Shown: positions 35,721-48,134 of the stretch, one piece after another
Position numbering within the stretch: position 1 is the first letter of the stretch
How the letters are laid out: each line of letters starts with the position of its first letter
Source of the DNA: Mesocentrotus franciscanus
Lineage: Eukaryota > Echinodermata > Echinoidea > Camarodonta > Strongylocentrotidae
Assembly: GCA_037976565.1 (NCBI GenBank)
Contig: CP137671.1
Span: 21,163,267 to 21,227,266 of the forward strand
DNA: 64,000 bases
Reading direction: 5' to 3'
Program-made: the position numbers and the translations under genes
The notes under the pieces: generated by a model
What the model was told of the DNA's origin: nothing
Database searches by the model: none
The model's input: only the letters and a program-made list of their open reading frames with translations

Positions 35721-35829
35721 AGCGTTTCACGAGACCATCATAAGTACAAGTTCACCAACATCCCATTGAAAGTTTGCACGCATTTCAAAGGATGTCGGTG
35801 AACTTGTACTTTTGACGATCTCGTGAAAC
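35721..35829. mobile_element. Short foldback element with CGTTTCACGAGA ends
   Basis: The left arm cgtttcacgagaccatcata plus agtacaagttcaccaacatc pairs with the right arm ending gatctcgtgaaacg, with a few mismatches. The central loop is about 30 bases. Confidence 0.7.
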
Positions 35830-38800
35830 GATCCCGTTATAAATGTTGTGAGAGTACACTATACCAATGTTGTCGGTCTCATTGGCTCAGTGTTGTCCAC
35901 TGAGTTATATTTTCTATGCATTCAACATATTTATCGGGAAGTGAAAAAGTGTTCACAACTTGACATCTTTGACTTTTATAGAATACTTACCAGACTTTAA
36001 TTTCTTTAGTAATTATTGTAATCATTACCAAGATCATCACATTGATTTTTATCATTCTTATCATTACATTGCATATAATAATATATACCATATATTTTAT
36101 ATATTTTATAATCGGTACAATTTACAAAATCAACATTACAAAAATTGAATATCTGCTTTGAATTTGTTTATGATATAAGAAAAATTATACCAGTTATGTC
36201 ATGAAATTATGAATTGTAATTCACCACATGTTTATGCTACTCCGCTATATAATTAATCATGTAAATTTCATCCTAATGCTAAACTTTGATAACCACTCTT
36301 AATATCCATACAAATATTAGGAACTTATGTTTCATTAATTAACTGAAATTTTAGTACATCCAATTCATTCATTTTGACATGATATAGATATTACCTATAT
36401 GTAAAGGGATTGATGAGGAAAGAGACATGAATATGGCATACAGTATAAAGAATAACCATTGTATCATCTTGATTATGTAATCCTACACAATAAGAAATAA
36501 AGGTACAATTCTGCTACAATAAGCAGCACCCTCTGCCAAATACGCGTAGGTGGATGTAAATTTGCACCCCAATTGCACCCTAAGGTGTGTATTGTTCTTT
36601 TATAATGCACCATATACCCCAGTAATAGTGATGTCCTTATTTTTATTCGGAAAGCATGGTCATCTTTTTAAAATAAATTTGCTGTGTTTTAAGCGTTTGT
36701 GGTAACTGCATTTTATCAAGAACTACATGTAATAGGTAGGCTTACGTCTTGTCCCCCCCCCCTCCCCCTTCATCATTTTATCTGCTCAGCATGTACAATA
36801 TTGTTGTTCAATCCTTTAGCAATAATCGTGTAAATTTCACTTCTGTTAATTCTTTGTTTATGTATGCATGTTTACTTTTTATCGATTGTTAAAAGCATGT
36901 CAGAACTCACAAATTTGATTTTATTGCGACAGGTTTGTTGCTTTTTTCAGGATCGTGTAATATGAAAACTGACTTAAAATTGATTATAAAAATGTATTGT
37001 ATCTTCTTCTTTGCTCCAATTGATTGCAGCATAGAATTAATTGTATCTTCATGACACATAAAATTGATTGTAAGTTAATATTGATTGTAAGGATACGATT
37101 AATTCAGGAAATTAACATCCGAAATTGGAGAGATTAGAATACGAAACCACGGCAAAATACGAATATATGATTCTTTCTTACATCATTTATATCTCATTGA
37201 AAGTATACATGGATACTTGGGTCATTATCATGCTACGTGTGTTAAAGAAAAATAGTGATTTACTTCAATATGATTATTATTATCATTATGTTATCATGAT
37301 GCGTGTACTAACATTTTCTGAATAAAGATTGTTCAGTTCAAGATCACGTTTCCTTCCCTCTCAAAATTCTAACCGAAGGCTGAGTACAACTTGGGAAAAG
37401 CACTATAGAGAATGAAAATGAAAGGGAGGAGAGGGAGAGAGAGAGAGAGGGATGGATAAATGATAAATGATGGGCGTTCCCTCTTAACGTCTTAACGTGA
37501 GTACAGTATAATTGGAATTTGCATGAAAAATGAAATGCGCTACAATGTAAAGGGGAGGGAGAGAGAGAGGGGGGTGGACAGTAGAGCGGGAAAATGAGAG
37601 AAAAAATGAAGGAAGGCGAGATGGAGCAAACTGAATGAGCGGAATACCTGTGAACAACACATAAGTACACCAGTGCACACGTAATGCCATACACTTTTTT
37701 CGGTAAAATACTGGCCTCAATTTATTTTGTTCCATACACAACATTTTCACATGATTTTTTTTATCAATAAAATTCGTGTTCGCCGTTCTCATAATCATTT
37801 CCATTTCTATTTGATGTATACTTATAACGTATAACAACCTTAGTATATATATATAAGAAAAATGGTTTCAAAATTTACCGGTATATGCTCATCGTATAAC
37901 CATCATCGGGAGAATCATTTGCTTTTTAAATTAAAAAAAAAAGAAACAAAAAGTCTCCTAGAGCGCTCTGAAAACGTAAGATTTAAGCCAAATGATTATT
38001 GTATTCCTTTTTTCATCACGAAAATAAATTCATGTACATAATTTGTTTTTAGTTGTTTTCTGAGTAAGTCCGTTGGACAAATAAATGCTCAACCTCGGAA
38101 AAACTATATAGAAGAGAAAAAATATATTAATGAGCTAATTCATTTCTGTAAACAGGGAGGGTAGTTGACTCAGCGCTTCTGATATCCGAAAGTAGCAAAG
38201 AAAGAAAAGCCTTGACAGATTAGGGAGACGAATTTTTCTTTTTATTTTCCCTTGCTGTAAAAAATACTGCAGTATAGTGTTAAAAAGTTGGCCCTCCTTT
38301 CGACGAAATATTTGCGAACCCCCTTCAATGGGTCATTAAAAATATACTTGAACTCAAACTTAAATGCAATACAAAATATTAAATTGGTATGTAGTAAAAA
38401 CAAAATAAAACAAACAAAACGAAACTAAACAACAACATAAACTGCACATTCTAATTGATAATACCATTCTGCGTGCTTCATTACAAAAATGTATGATTCG
38501 ATTTTGTAATTTATAGATACAAATGATAATTTGAGAATGTCAAAAGATTATATTCTATACATCTCCAGCAGCTGCACAAAAAGGAAAAACATTTGTTTTT
38601 TAAATGGTTATTTTCAAAATCAAGTGGATATGATTTTACTACATTTAAAGAAATAGAGTATTTACTCAGTATGTATTATAGTTAGGAGGTTAAACCTTTT
38701 GAACATCGCTCACATATTTTCCCAGTAATATAGTAAAAACGCGCTGAACAACTATTTGGGCATATTCAACCTTTATGACTAAAGAAATATATTAAACCCT

Positions 38801-39494
38801 TTCCTGCCATAGCAAAAACTTCTGTCTATAAAATAAATCGTGACAAAAATATATTGGTAGAAAAATAGATGACTTAACTTGTCATGAAAAAATGGATAAC
38901 ATAATGAGAAATCTAAACACATGCATGTAAGAAAACCTGTAAATATCCAATAAACATATCATCAAAATTGTCTATTTAGGGCATTTTGTGTTCTCTCATC
39001 CATCCAATCCCTTGATAACGAAAGTCTATAAACCAGCGTTACATGCTATATAGCATAGGTGCAAATTAAAATGTATTACTTTTCCTGTAACGCAGTATTC
39101 CATAGCTAGTTTTTACGGTCATGGTTTTGAATATTCTTTTTATTTACAGGTGTTACATGATAAAGATCTTTTATTTGAAACAACTAATAATATGATTATT
39201 TTATACATGTACAGTAAAAAAGGAAAATTTTACCTCCCCCTCTCTCCTGAAAAAATATACTATTAGGGAGAATTAAGGAAAAAAATCATGCAGATATTGT
39301 GAAATTTTAATTATAGAGAATATTTTCCAAGTGTATATTTTTTCGGATACGCATTGTATATAAACCAGAGCTACAGTTAATATTATTACATATGTTGTAT
39401 TATTACATATGATTTAAACCAAACAAAAAACAAAAACAAATTGTTGGTGATAATAGTCAAAATCGACTTATTTCCATAAAAACCTAATCAACAA

Positions 39495-39670
39495 CAACAA
39501 CAACAATAAGCTTTGATTATGTCACATTCTTGAGAAACATAAATCGGGACAAATAAATTTGTCTAATATTAAAAAAATTACAAAACTTTGGACACCTGTG
39601 TGCCATCCACGCCAAGAGGGTTACCATCATGCCTAAAGACTTGTATGAATAATCAATTGTTAACTATACA
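39495..39670. mobile_element. Tc1/mariner-like MITE, copy 3 (partial)
   Basis: Shares ttgagaaacataaatcggga and attacaaaactt with 25577-25825 and ends in caattgttaactatac. The left terminus is missing. Confidence 0.45.
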
Positions 39671-39967
39671 TGCTACAGCATAGGTGTAAATTAAAAAAAA
39701 TATTGCTATCATACATTTCTCGGGACGCATAATTATATCTACGTAAGTACGTAAGCAGTTATTATGGTCAACATGCATATAGTTTAAACTAATCTGTTCA
39801 CCGAAGGCGTTACTTTTATGATTTTTTTTAAAAGCAATTCATATAGACATTCTGATCCGTTTTGCATATATGAGTAGTTACACAACAACAACAACAAGAA
39901 CAAAAATCACCTCCTCCACTCCTTTGAACGTGAAAAAAATATTCTATCAGGGAGAACATTATAATTA

Positions 39968-40153
39968 CTAGTAAGCGGGACCAGGGCCGTTATAAAAATT
40001 GTCGGGGGCCGCCCCTGCTCCTATGGTGTTACCCGTGTTGTCCACACCCAGCGCCCCCGTTGACTGCTGGTTGAGAGAGCGGTTTGCCCGATATTGCATG
40101 ATGGTCATGATGAGGCTTAATATGTAGAGCTGCATTACGACGAAACCTAGAGT
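39968..40153 (-). CDS. MARVEL gene exon 5: fourth TM segment and C-terminal tail
   Basis: Encodes TLGFVVMQLYILSLIMTIMQ then YRANRSLNQQ and a Gly/Asn/Ala-rich tail ending GPGPAY. On the - strand the acceptor is ctcctccag at 40154-40162. Confidence 0.88.
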   Translation of the reverse strand, partial: TLGFVVMQLYILSLIMTIMQYRANRSLNQQSTGALGVDNTGNTIGAGAAPDNFYNGPGPAY

Positions 40154-42725
40154 CTGGAGGAGAGGAGGGGGGTTAAAAATAGAAAGAGTGGACACAAATG
40201 GAATTTAGTTAGCACAATGGAAAAAAAATGAAAGGCAACTGTTGTGGCAAACGAGGAGGCAGAATAAGTAATGTAAACGATGTTTTGATTATGTTATTTA
40301 TAACAACAACAGCAACAATAACAGTAATAACTACAAAAACTATAATAATAATAATGAATAATAATTATAATGTAATAATAATATTGATAATAATGATAAT
40401 AATGATAATAACAATAATAATATACAATTCATGTTTTTGTATTGCATGATGCTCTCTATACAATTACCACAGATATTAAAGATATTTACAGAGTTTATTT
40501 ACACTGGTTAATATAGAGAAGACTGTTAGTGCTTAATACAACATAAATGAGATAATTATTGGTATATGCTACACATAACAGTATAAACATCTAGCGTTCC
40601 GACGAACTATTACTCACTTACATAGTAAACAGAATAATATTGAATCGGAATTAAATAATATAGACATGTTTCAAACTAAAGTTTCAGTTCTTTCTTGTAT
40701 TACGTGGCAAGCATTTGCTTCACATTTCATTTATTCTACATCCCCAACTAACGCACTTAAGCAGTGGCGTAGCGTGGGTCCAGCAAATAATAGGGCACTT
40801 GACCAATGGGGGGTGTGGGCGAATCGATCCTAATCAACATGTACACTGACCAGAGGGATGTGGGGGGGGGGTGCATAGTCCTATCTTCATTTCATCCTCC
40901 TTCCCCCTCCCTTTCTTTCTCTGTATATCTCTCTCTTCCCCTTACCATTTTCATTTCTTCATATTTCAACTGGGCCACGTGCCCCCTCGTGCCTTCGTAT
41001 ATAGCTACGCACTGCTTTTAAGATTCTACTTCTGTATACGACTTACCGCCCCTGCACCGTGGTTGGAGTAATACCCGTTAGCCGCTACTAACGACGACGA
41101 TATGAGTAATGACAGGATGTATGTGGAGTATATGACCATATCCTGTAAATAGAACAGAACAACAAAAAAATGATAATAACATTTTAATAAGTAGAGAAAA
41201 CGGACATAAAAACATAATGTACATGAAACCAACTCAGATAAACAAAATGTGATTCAAATGAGAAGAAAAGAAGCAACTACCTTAATCCTAATTTATCGAA
41301 CGTTTTGCTTTCATGTTTTTATTGTAATTAAAAAGGCAAGATAATATAAAAACGAGAACACCCAAGGATCCAAATACCTCATCATTAAAATAAAAAAAAA
41401 CCACCACAAAGCCAAAGGGAGGGAGAGGCTATGTAGATATAGAATGGAACGAAGAGGATTATTACCATTAACGTCCATGGTAGTTGTATCTTGTATCGCA
41501 GGTGTGTGATCTCGCCAATGTAGGAACAGAGTGTGAAGAAGAAGACGATGAAAGTAACAGTCATGAAGAAGGCAAAGCTTCCTGATTTATATGTGTGTTC
41601 ACTCGCTGCGATGATAATGAAGGCGACCAGAGAGTAGAACTATATATCGGGAAGAAAATTATTAATTTGCAATAACATTATTGTCTCATACAGAGCGGAC
41701 CATCAGTGCCCCCTTTCAAGACACCTCGCTCGAGAAGGGCAAATGTGAAAAAGATGAAACACTTTGTCTTAGCACCGAGCAAGGGTCAAACCAATGAGGC
41801 TTGTATGACACTCAAGAATCTTCACCAATATACCCGACAATGTTTTTTCCGAGTGTTTCAATAACCAATACCAGTTAGTTTACCGGATTTAAGGGGGGCA
41901 CAAGCGGCACGTGCTCCCCCTTCCCCCATTAAAATCCAATCCGGCGGACATTATCATGAATGTTATCTCTTATTATAGGGTAATTTCTTTAGATTTTGAG
42001 CGTGTATTATATAGCATTCAAAAACCGAATAAGTTTCTTTTACGCCCATGTAAAACGTCAGATATAATCCTATAGCTTGTTATCATTCGATACTGAAAGC
42101 AAGGGAGGTTGTAAGAAACAGGCTACAGGTATCGATGATAATAATTGTGGAAATTACTGATCTATATTCGGTAAACAGGTTAATTATAGGTGGAGTTGTC
42201 ACTTGTTAGGTTAATCACGGGAAGCTGAAGGGTAAAACCGAGTGAAAATGTGATAGAAAAATTTAAACATGTTTTATTAAATCTGAAATTATTATCATAC
42301 TACGAAAATTTGATACCGAATAGAAATGTGATAGAGAAATGTAAACAATTTTTTTCTTAATCTGAAATTAATATCATACTAAGAAAGTTTTGAAACCAAA
42401 GTGTATTGGGTAGTGATCGCTGCACAATAAATAAAAAGAGAGAGGGGGAGTAAGATGGAGAGGGAGAGAAATATAATGAGAAGAATAAACTTTACAGCTT
42501 CTATGACAGCGAGGACGCCCTGCGGTGACGTCGCGAAAGTCTTATCGAAGGTCAATCCCATGCTGGAGCTCGACGTCATCTTCTTGGTGGTAGTCGTCTG
42601 CGAGATAGTCGTGGTCGTGATGACGGCCGGCTGGTCAGGGTTCTTCTCGGTAGCCATCATGGAGAGGCGGCTGGGGTCTGCTAGTAAGGAGATGTAATTC
42701 CCTGTGTGTGAGAGAGAGAGAGAAA

Positions 42726-42792
<67 letters not shown>

Positions 42793-45700
42793 GAGAGAGT
42801 GAAAAGAGAGAGAGAGAGAGAGAGAGTGAGAGAGAGCGTCTGACTCAATTATTCCAGAATTGATCTGATTTAACTTGAATTGATTTTCGTTTGACTGATG
42901 ATAATGTTAGCCGTTTAGTAGTTTGAATAAAATATTACAGTGAGAACCAAATCAAGAATGAATATCGAAAATTTACTCTATAGTATAAGTAGATCATTTG
43001 TTTTAGTTTTAAAGTCTTGAATTTATCTGTTGGATTAACAACTCGAACCATACGATTACATTTTGCCTTAAAAAAAAATCTATTGGTTATTAAAATGATA
43101 GAATAATGGAATGCTATCATGCAGGAGTGCCGCTTGGGTGATAAAAGATTTCATACATTTATAGTACATTCTCCATCACCCCACATTGCTAATCATCGTG
43201 TGTTACAGTACACGAATTCAAACAAATCAGCACTATCGAGGTGGGGGTAGAACTGGGTCTTAAAACAACAAAAAATAATATCGAGCGTTGACCTCATAGT
43301 ATACTAGCCAAACATTTTTTAAAAAGGCTCTAGAACAAAAGTGTCATGGCATTTTAGGGGGTAATGCATGACATCCATGCTAAAACACTTGCAAAAATAC
43401 TTAAGAATAAGACAGGGTGGATGCCACGCGTATTTATTTTTTTAATTTTGTATTTGTTATATTGAATATGTAATTTTTGGCTAAAAAAAGATTCCATGGC
43501 ATTTTTGGGTATTGCATGGCATCCATGCTAAAACACTTGCAAAAATACCAAGAAAGGAGATAGGGAAGGATGCCGCGCGCATTTTTATATTTTTTTAAAT
43601 TAAGAAAAACAAAAAAGTAAATATGTAGTTTTCTAAAATTCCAATATTACTTGATTTGTTACCATGGTAACGAACCCATCGGTCACATCCATCACCTACT
43701 TATAGCAAACAGACAGATTTTGATACTTAAGGGTCCTAGTAACCAGATAATCATCATTTACAATTATACAAACTTTTATTTAACCCCCTGTTTAAAATTA
43801 GTTTTAGTGCTTTTTGTTCTATATTACGATTTTTCTCATCGTTTTCCATAGCAACAGCCATTTTCAAACACGATTTCACCTGTTATATCTTGTGATTGGG
43901 GTGTAATCAAGTTATAAGTTTCAAATAAATATATCGACATGCTTACAGTGTGTTTTTAACTTAATTAAAATTATTTTAACAAAAAAATCACTTAATTTTT
44001 AAATCACAAATATATGACAGTTTCTCAAATTCGAATGCTTTTGATCCATTACCATGGTAACAGCCCTAGTGGTCACACCCACCACCAACTTGAGGGCAAA
44101 AAGTTATAGCTAGAGGTCGTAACTAAGAGAAAATTATCAATTAAGATTTTGTCTAACGGGGTTGGGGCATTTTCATTTTTTGGCCGATGGACTAATACTG
44201 CTAATACCTGTGATAAAATTATACGGTACATGTACAGTGTAAACATACATGTTCAGTGTGTTTTCCACTCAAAATGCACATCCTGTAAAAGGACATCAAT
44301 ATATTTGGGATAACTTGAACTGAATTATCCATCACCTTATCCGATTATTTCTTTTATGTGTGTGGCATGACAACATAATATGTTTAATCGAAAAAAGTGG
44401 TTCAATGGACAGATTTTTGGTTTGAAATCATTATAGGTCGTTTTAATAACCTCCACATTATGAGTAAATCACATTTTTATGTTTCATTGCTCCATGCATA
44501 ATTATGTGTAATATCCAACTTTTAAATGTTAATTAATATTTCAAACTCATAAAGAAAATTATATCAATTGAATTGTTTATATCAGATAATACACATGTGA
44601 TTTTAAAAAAATAGGCCTATTATGATTTTTGCATTCTTTCACAATTTTGAGCCAAATTTTGTAAGTTAAAAAAAAAATGTGCGTGACCTCTACACCTGTC
44701 TTATTTCTTAGCTTTTTTGTAAGAGTTTTTAATAGCATGGATGCCTTCTATTACCTCAAAATGCCCTCCTAAGTTTAAAAAAAAAAGTATATAAAAAATA
44801 TTGGCTGGTCTACTATTCGTGACATTAGTCCCACAGCCAGTTGGCATTTCATATGCAGTGCGAGCATTCTTGAAGAGAATGTTTACGCAAAGTCAGAGCT
44901 ATATTTATGTGACTGGAGGATTATTTAGATAATTTAGTTATCATGGTATAAAAGTATAAAAAGGGCAGTGACCTATATTCGGATTTTGGAGCGAACCTGT
45001 CGCGCTAATCCTCTGAAATTAATGACTCCTAAATTACATTAACAGTATACTGTGCACAACTCTTGCACAGTTGATATCAGTTGAAATTTAACCCAACTTC
45101 AAATTAATATGAACCAATTTTGCTGTTCAAGAAGAGAAATGTAAAAGCGATCCAGCGTGATGCTAATAGGATTATTTGAATTAAAACCGTGCCTTGTTAA
45201 GAGATTACAGTTCTAATTCTTCTGAATTGACAGGGAAAGTTTCAGCAGAAAAATACCCAAAGTTTTCTCATGATTATTCCTCTAACTTTATCCACTCTTT
45301 ACCATTCTTAGCAATAGACACACTTGTCTTGTGTTGAGTGATTTACTTAATGATAACGACTGGAGATTAAAGTTCTGCAATTCTGCCCCTTTCAGCTGTT
45401 CTGGCTGGCTAATTAAGTCTTGATTTTAATTGTTCATTGCTTAATTTGTTGTTTGATGTTTTGTTTCTATGTTGTTATTTTAGTTGCAAAAAAAAGTACA
45501 AACGGGATGTCGCCTGATATGAAGCAGAAGTACCCTAAATGCATTATGTTATGCTTTTAAAATTAAGGAATGATAGTATTATCTCAAATATTTCTCTTAA
45601 TCTGACCATGAAGTTGGTTTAGTAACTAGCTTATAGTTACTGCACGATATCTAAATCCAAACCTCTTAACAATTCAACTGTCACAAGATTTTGAGAAATT

Positions 45701-47239
45701 GTTTTTCATCTGTCGGATATAACCAAGACACAATAATCGTATGGATCTTTCTTAAATACACTCAGCAAAAACAGGAAAAAAAAGAAAGTGGAACTATTTG
45801 TAATAAAAAACTTCAAATAGATATTTAATTCAACTTTATCTTTCATATATCAAAATAAACATGAATTAATCATCTTTAAGATACTATGCAATTAGAATCA
45901 TATCATTCACACATGAGTAGACATAGTCATTTGTCAACAAAGTGAGTTTCTGGCAGAAAATTCCAAAAAGAGGCATCTGGCCATTCAATTGTTAATGAGC
46001 ATTTCCGTCTTGTAGAGTCAAATTGAGACAATGACAAAAAGAAAATCACGAGAAACATGAAAGGAGAGGCATCTCTTGACCATGCTTGTGACAGCCATGC
46101 AGTCTTGAGACTACAGTTGACACCCAGAGCTCAACCTCCATTATTGTTTCTCAATCTTTGTGTTAATTGTTGAATAAAATGCCTTACACATGCATAAGTT
46201 AATTGAAATTTGAATGGCTCATTGCTCTATTTTTGCAATTTTAGAAATCAGACCTCCTAACGGTTAAATGAATGTGCCCATCCAAGCGTGAAAGATCAAA
46301 AAATGATCTTAATTGATGTTTGTAGTGTATTAATTTCCTATAATATGATATAATATATTATATCATATTTTATTGCCAGTTCATTTGAAAACTTTGAACA
46401 ATAAAGAGTGACCACCTTTTTTTTGGTGTTTTGCTGCGTGTATAATATTCACTGCTTTAGTCTTGACCATGCTTCCCTAGATATCAATTATAGGAATTTC
46501 CCTAGTGCCCTCCCTTGAACACCAAGCGCCAATTTGACTGACGGACGACTGCGTCAATGACTGGTGCGGCTTCTGACACGACGATGGTACTAAATCGAAC
46601 AAAAGGTGAAGGCATAATTGGCAGTGCAAACACTGCGTTGATTAATACTGGCGTATATAGGCTTATTTTCTTCACAGGTTTATAAGCGCAGGTAATAACG
46701 TAATCAAGATGACACGCACTGACGCTGGCCTCTTGCGCAAATTTATTAATATTACCGTCAGTTATAAATATAATCATTCCGAATCATTTAGTCCTATTAT
46801 CATATTATGTTATTATTTATATGTTCTTTATATATTCGGTTTATAAAATCAATCAATCAATCAATTACCATGGGCGTACAGAAGTGAAGTAGGCCTACTG
46901 AAATTCCGAAGAAAAATTATTTCATTTTTTAAAACGCGATATTCGAAAAAATTCTGTAAAGTCATGCTTATCATAAACAAAGTAACATTCATAATACATA
47001 GCGTTGTATTTTCTGGAAAGCGTAGCAGATTCGGGATAAAGCGTGGTAATCGTTCGGAGAGCTTATATGGGATGTGTAATAATGCACTGGATTTCGATGA
47101 CTGATCTACAATCTGTCGGCGGATTAACGGCAAGTTGTTGAACATGTAATTGTTCCGGAACTAGGAGCCATAATGCCGGGATTCAGACAGAGTATGAGTA
47201 TCATTAACAGCTAAAATTATATAATCTCTCGTTCTCGCT

Positions 47240-47292
<53 letters not shown>

Positions 47293-48134
47293 CCTCTCTC
47301 TATCACTTGCGAATGACGTCTGTATTGTGAGCCCGAGAAACTTTCCTTGATTACTTTTTTTCTCAACAACTTAACCAGCTCTTCATTAAAATACAGTTAT
47401 TGAATCTCATATACCGTATAATGTGTCTTTCTTTCTAATTGTTTTTATTTATCCGTGCTTGATTTGCAAATCCTATTGTTTTAATTACATGCAAATGACA
47501 TTTTTGCAGGTACATTTATAAAATGAATGTAAAGTCCAGTTGTTTTCATTGAATCGAAAGATCGAACTATATTCAAATTATACAAAGCACCTCTCCCTCG
47601 ACAAAAAACACCCGGTAGCATTCTCGGAATCACAATTATGATTATGTATCATTATCATACAATAGTACTTAGGCCTATACTGTTTTTGCTGTTGAAAGGC
47701 TGTTTTGCGGTGGTGGGGGGATTCGAGAGGGGAGGGCGAGGGGGAGATCGGTGTGTAAAATACTACAACAAACCTAGTGGATGTCTAAAGCCCTCCTCAG
47801 TCGGTAATCCAATGGACACCGATTCTGAATTGATGAAATCGGGAAGCTCGTACGAAGTATTCCCGAAAACGGCGCTGGTGTCCCGGACGCATATCGAGTC
47901 CCGACCGACCCCGTAGGGCCCATAACTGGTCTGATAAGCTGCGATGTAATGCCCGTTGTTGGCGACATATCCAGTCGCCGCGTTCCTGACAAAAATATTC
48001 CCGTTCCCGGGGAAGGTAATGGGCACTACTGTCCCATTCCCGGTGTGATGCGGTCTGACCGCGTTCCCGAAATAAGGCAATGCATTCCCGGCGCAATTCT
48101 CGTATTCATTCCCAGCGCGGTTGCTCAACTTCAT
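39968..48134 (-). CDS. MARVEL-domain four-pass membrane protein (CKLF/plasmolipin-like), five exons, 340 aa
   Basis: A complete gene on the - strand. Exons are 48134-47774, 42701-42496, 41639-41466, 41142-41047 and 40153-39968, 1,023 bases in total, with consistent phases and a TAG stop at 39968-39970. The first 120 residues are Gly/Asn/Tyr-rich and polar. Four hydrophobic segments follow at about residues 182-201, 211-231, 248-268 and 280-301. The motif LRYKIQLPWTLMDMV before the third segment (PW and D next to a helix) is typical of the MARVEL fold. MARVEL proteins act in vesicle traffic and cholesterol-rich membrane or junction domains (family knowledge). The short C-terminal tail ends NGPGPAY. 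The start is the first ATG of the open frame at 48134; a second candidate, ATGATGGCT, lies in exon 2 and would give a shorter N-terminus. The exact subfamily is not resolved. It is convergent with the ASK1 gene. Confidence 0.85.
40762..41014. mobile_element. hAT-like MITE, copy 3
   Basis: The left end CAGTGGCGTAGC and the inverted right end CAGTGCGTAGCTAT are terminal repeats. The flanks CACTTAAG and CTTTTAAG agree at 6 of 8 bases. It lies in intron 4 of the MARVEL gene and ends about 30 bases from exon 4. Confidence 0.7.
41047..41142 (-). CDS. MARVEL gene exon 4: third TM segment
   Basis: Thirty-two whole codons: DMVIYSTYILSLLISSSLVA then ANGYYSNHGAGA. The - strand acceptor is atttacag and the donor gtaagt. 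Confidence 0.9.
41466..41639 (-). CDS. MARVEL gene exon 3: end of first TM and second TM segment
   Basis: Fifty-eight whole codons, including FYSLVAFIIIAASEHTYKSG, FAFFMTVTFIVFFFTLCSYI and LRYKIQLPWTLM. The - strand acceptor is gatatatag and the donor gtaata. Confidence 0.9.
41885..41940. repeat. Fragment related to the hAT-like MITE interior
   Basis: The stretch ggggggcacaagcggcacgt followed by a C-rich run resembles the interior of the elements at 32780 and 40762. No ends are visible. Confidence 0.35.
42496..42701 (-). CDS. MARVEL gene exon 2: cytosolic linker and start of first TM
   Basis: Encodes NYISLLADPSRLSMMATEKN, a Thr/Ser/Lys-rich stretch with TTTTKKMTSSSS, then TSPQGVLAVIEA. The donor is gtaaag. 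The acceptor cacacag follows a (CT)n tract on the - strand. The split Gly codon (G|GG) joins exon 1 in phase. Confidence 0.87.
42704..42836. repeat. (GA)n microsatellite serving as pyrimidine tract of MARVEL exon 2
   Basis: About 125 bases of GA with few interruptions; on the - strand it is a CT tract ending in the acceptor cacacag. Confidence 0.92.
43310..44775. mobile_element. Composite foldback element of about 1.45 kb
   Basis: The left end contains two direct copies of gacatccatgctaaaacactt-like text (near 43370 and 43520, with a unit of about 150 bases). The right end at 44660-44770 is an inverted version (tagcatggatgccttctatt). Between them, two related blocks with ttaccatggtaac lie at about 43660 and 44050. 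There is no long reading frame. It lies in intron 1 of the MARVEL gene. Confidence 0.6.
44378..44642 (+). repeat. Dispersed repeat, copy 1 (copy 2 at 56165-56467)
   Basis: Shares tgtttaatc, tggacagattt, tgtttcattg, gtgtaatatcca, atatcaattgaa and gattttttgcattctttc in the same order with 56165-56467. It overlaps the right part of the composite element. Confidence 0.6.
46861..47145 (-). other. Unassigned 94-codon open frame in MARVEL intron 1
   Basis: The frame contains LPLIRRQIVDQSSKSSALLH and has no splice-site or family support. It lies in an intron on the same strand as the MARVEL gene. It is more likely chance or a decayed element than a gene. Confidence 0.15.
47239..47291. repeat. (CT)n microsatellite
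   Basis: About 50 bases of nearly pure CT in intron 1 of the MARVEL gene. Confidence 0.95.
47774..48134 (-). CDS. MARVEL gene exon 1: start codon and Gly/Asn-rich N-terminus
   Basis: Starts with ATG at 48134-48132 and encodes MKLSNRAGNEYENCAGNALP, continuing with many GN pairs and a Tyr/Gly-rich part (TSYGPYGVG). It ends EEGFRHPLG at the donor gtttgt. The frame is open upstream of this ATG to about 48251, so a further upstream coding exon cannot be excluded. The exon is GC-richer than its surroundings. Confidence 0.78.

Larger units (their letters stand above)
30793..39967. other. ASK1 3' UTR and intergenic DNA up to the convergent MARVEL gene
   Basis: No further coding exon is recognisable. 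Canonical AATAAA hexamers after the stop lie at 31273, 35184, 36496 and 37321, so the 3' end of the ASK1 mRNA cannot be fixed. On the - strand an AATAAA at 39175-39170 could serve the MARVEL gene. The stretch contains a hAT-like MITE, a SINE, a tRNA-like relic and an inverted repeat, listed separately; the remainder is AT-rich DNA with nothing identified. Confidence 0.6.

Noticed and set aside
37344..37837. Frames of 116-117 codons on the - strand
   Set aside because: They run through a GA/CT-rich low-complexity stretch without splice or domain support.
42455..42697. 80-codon frame on the + strand
   Set aside because: Antisense shadow of MARVEL exon 2.
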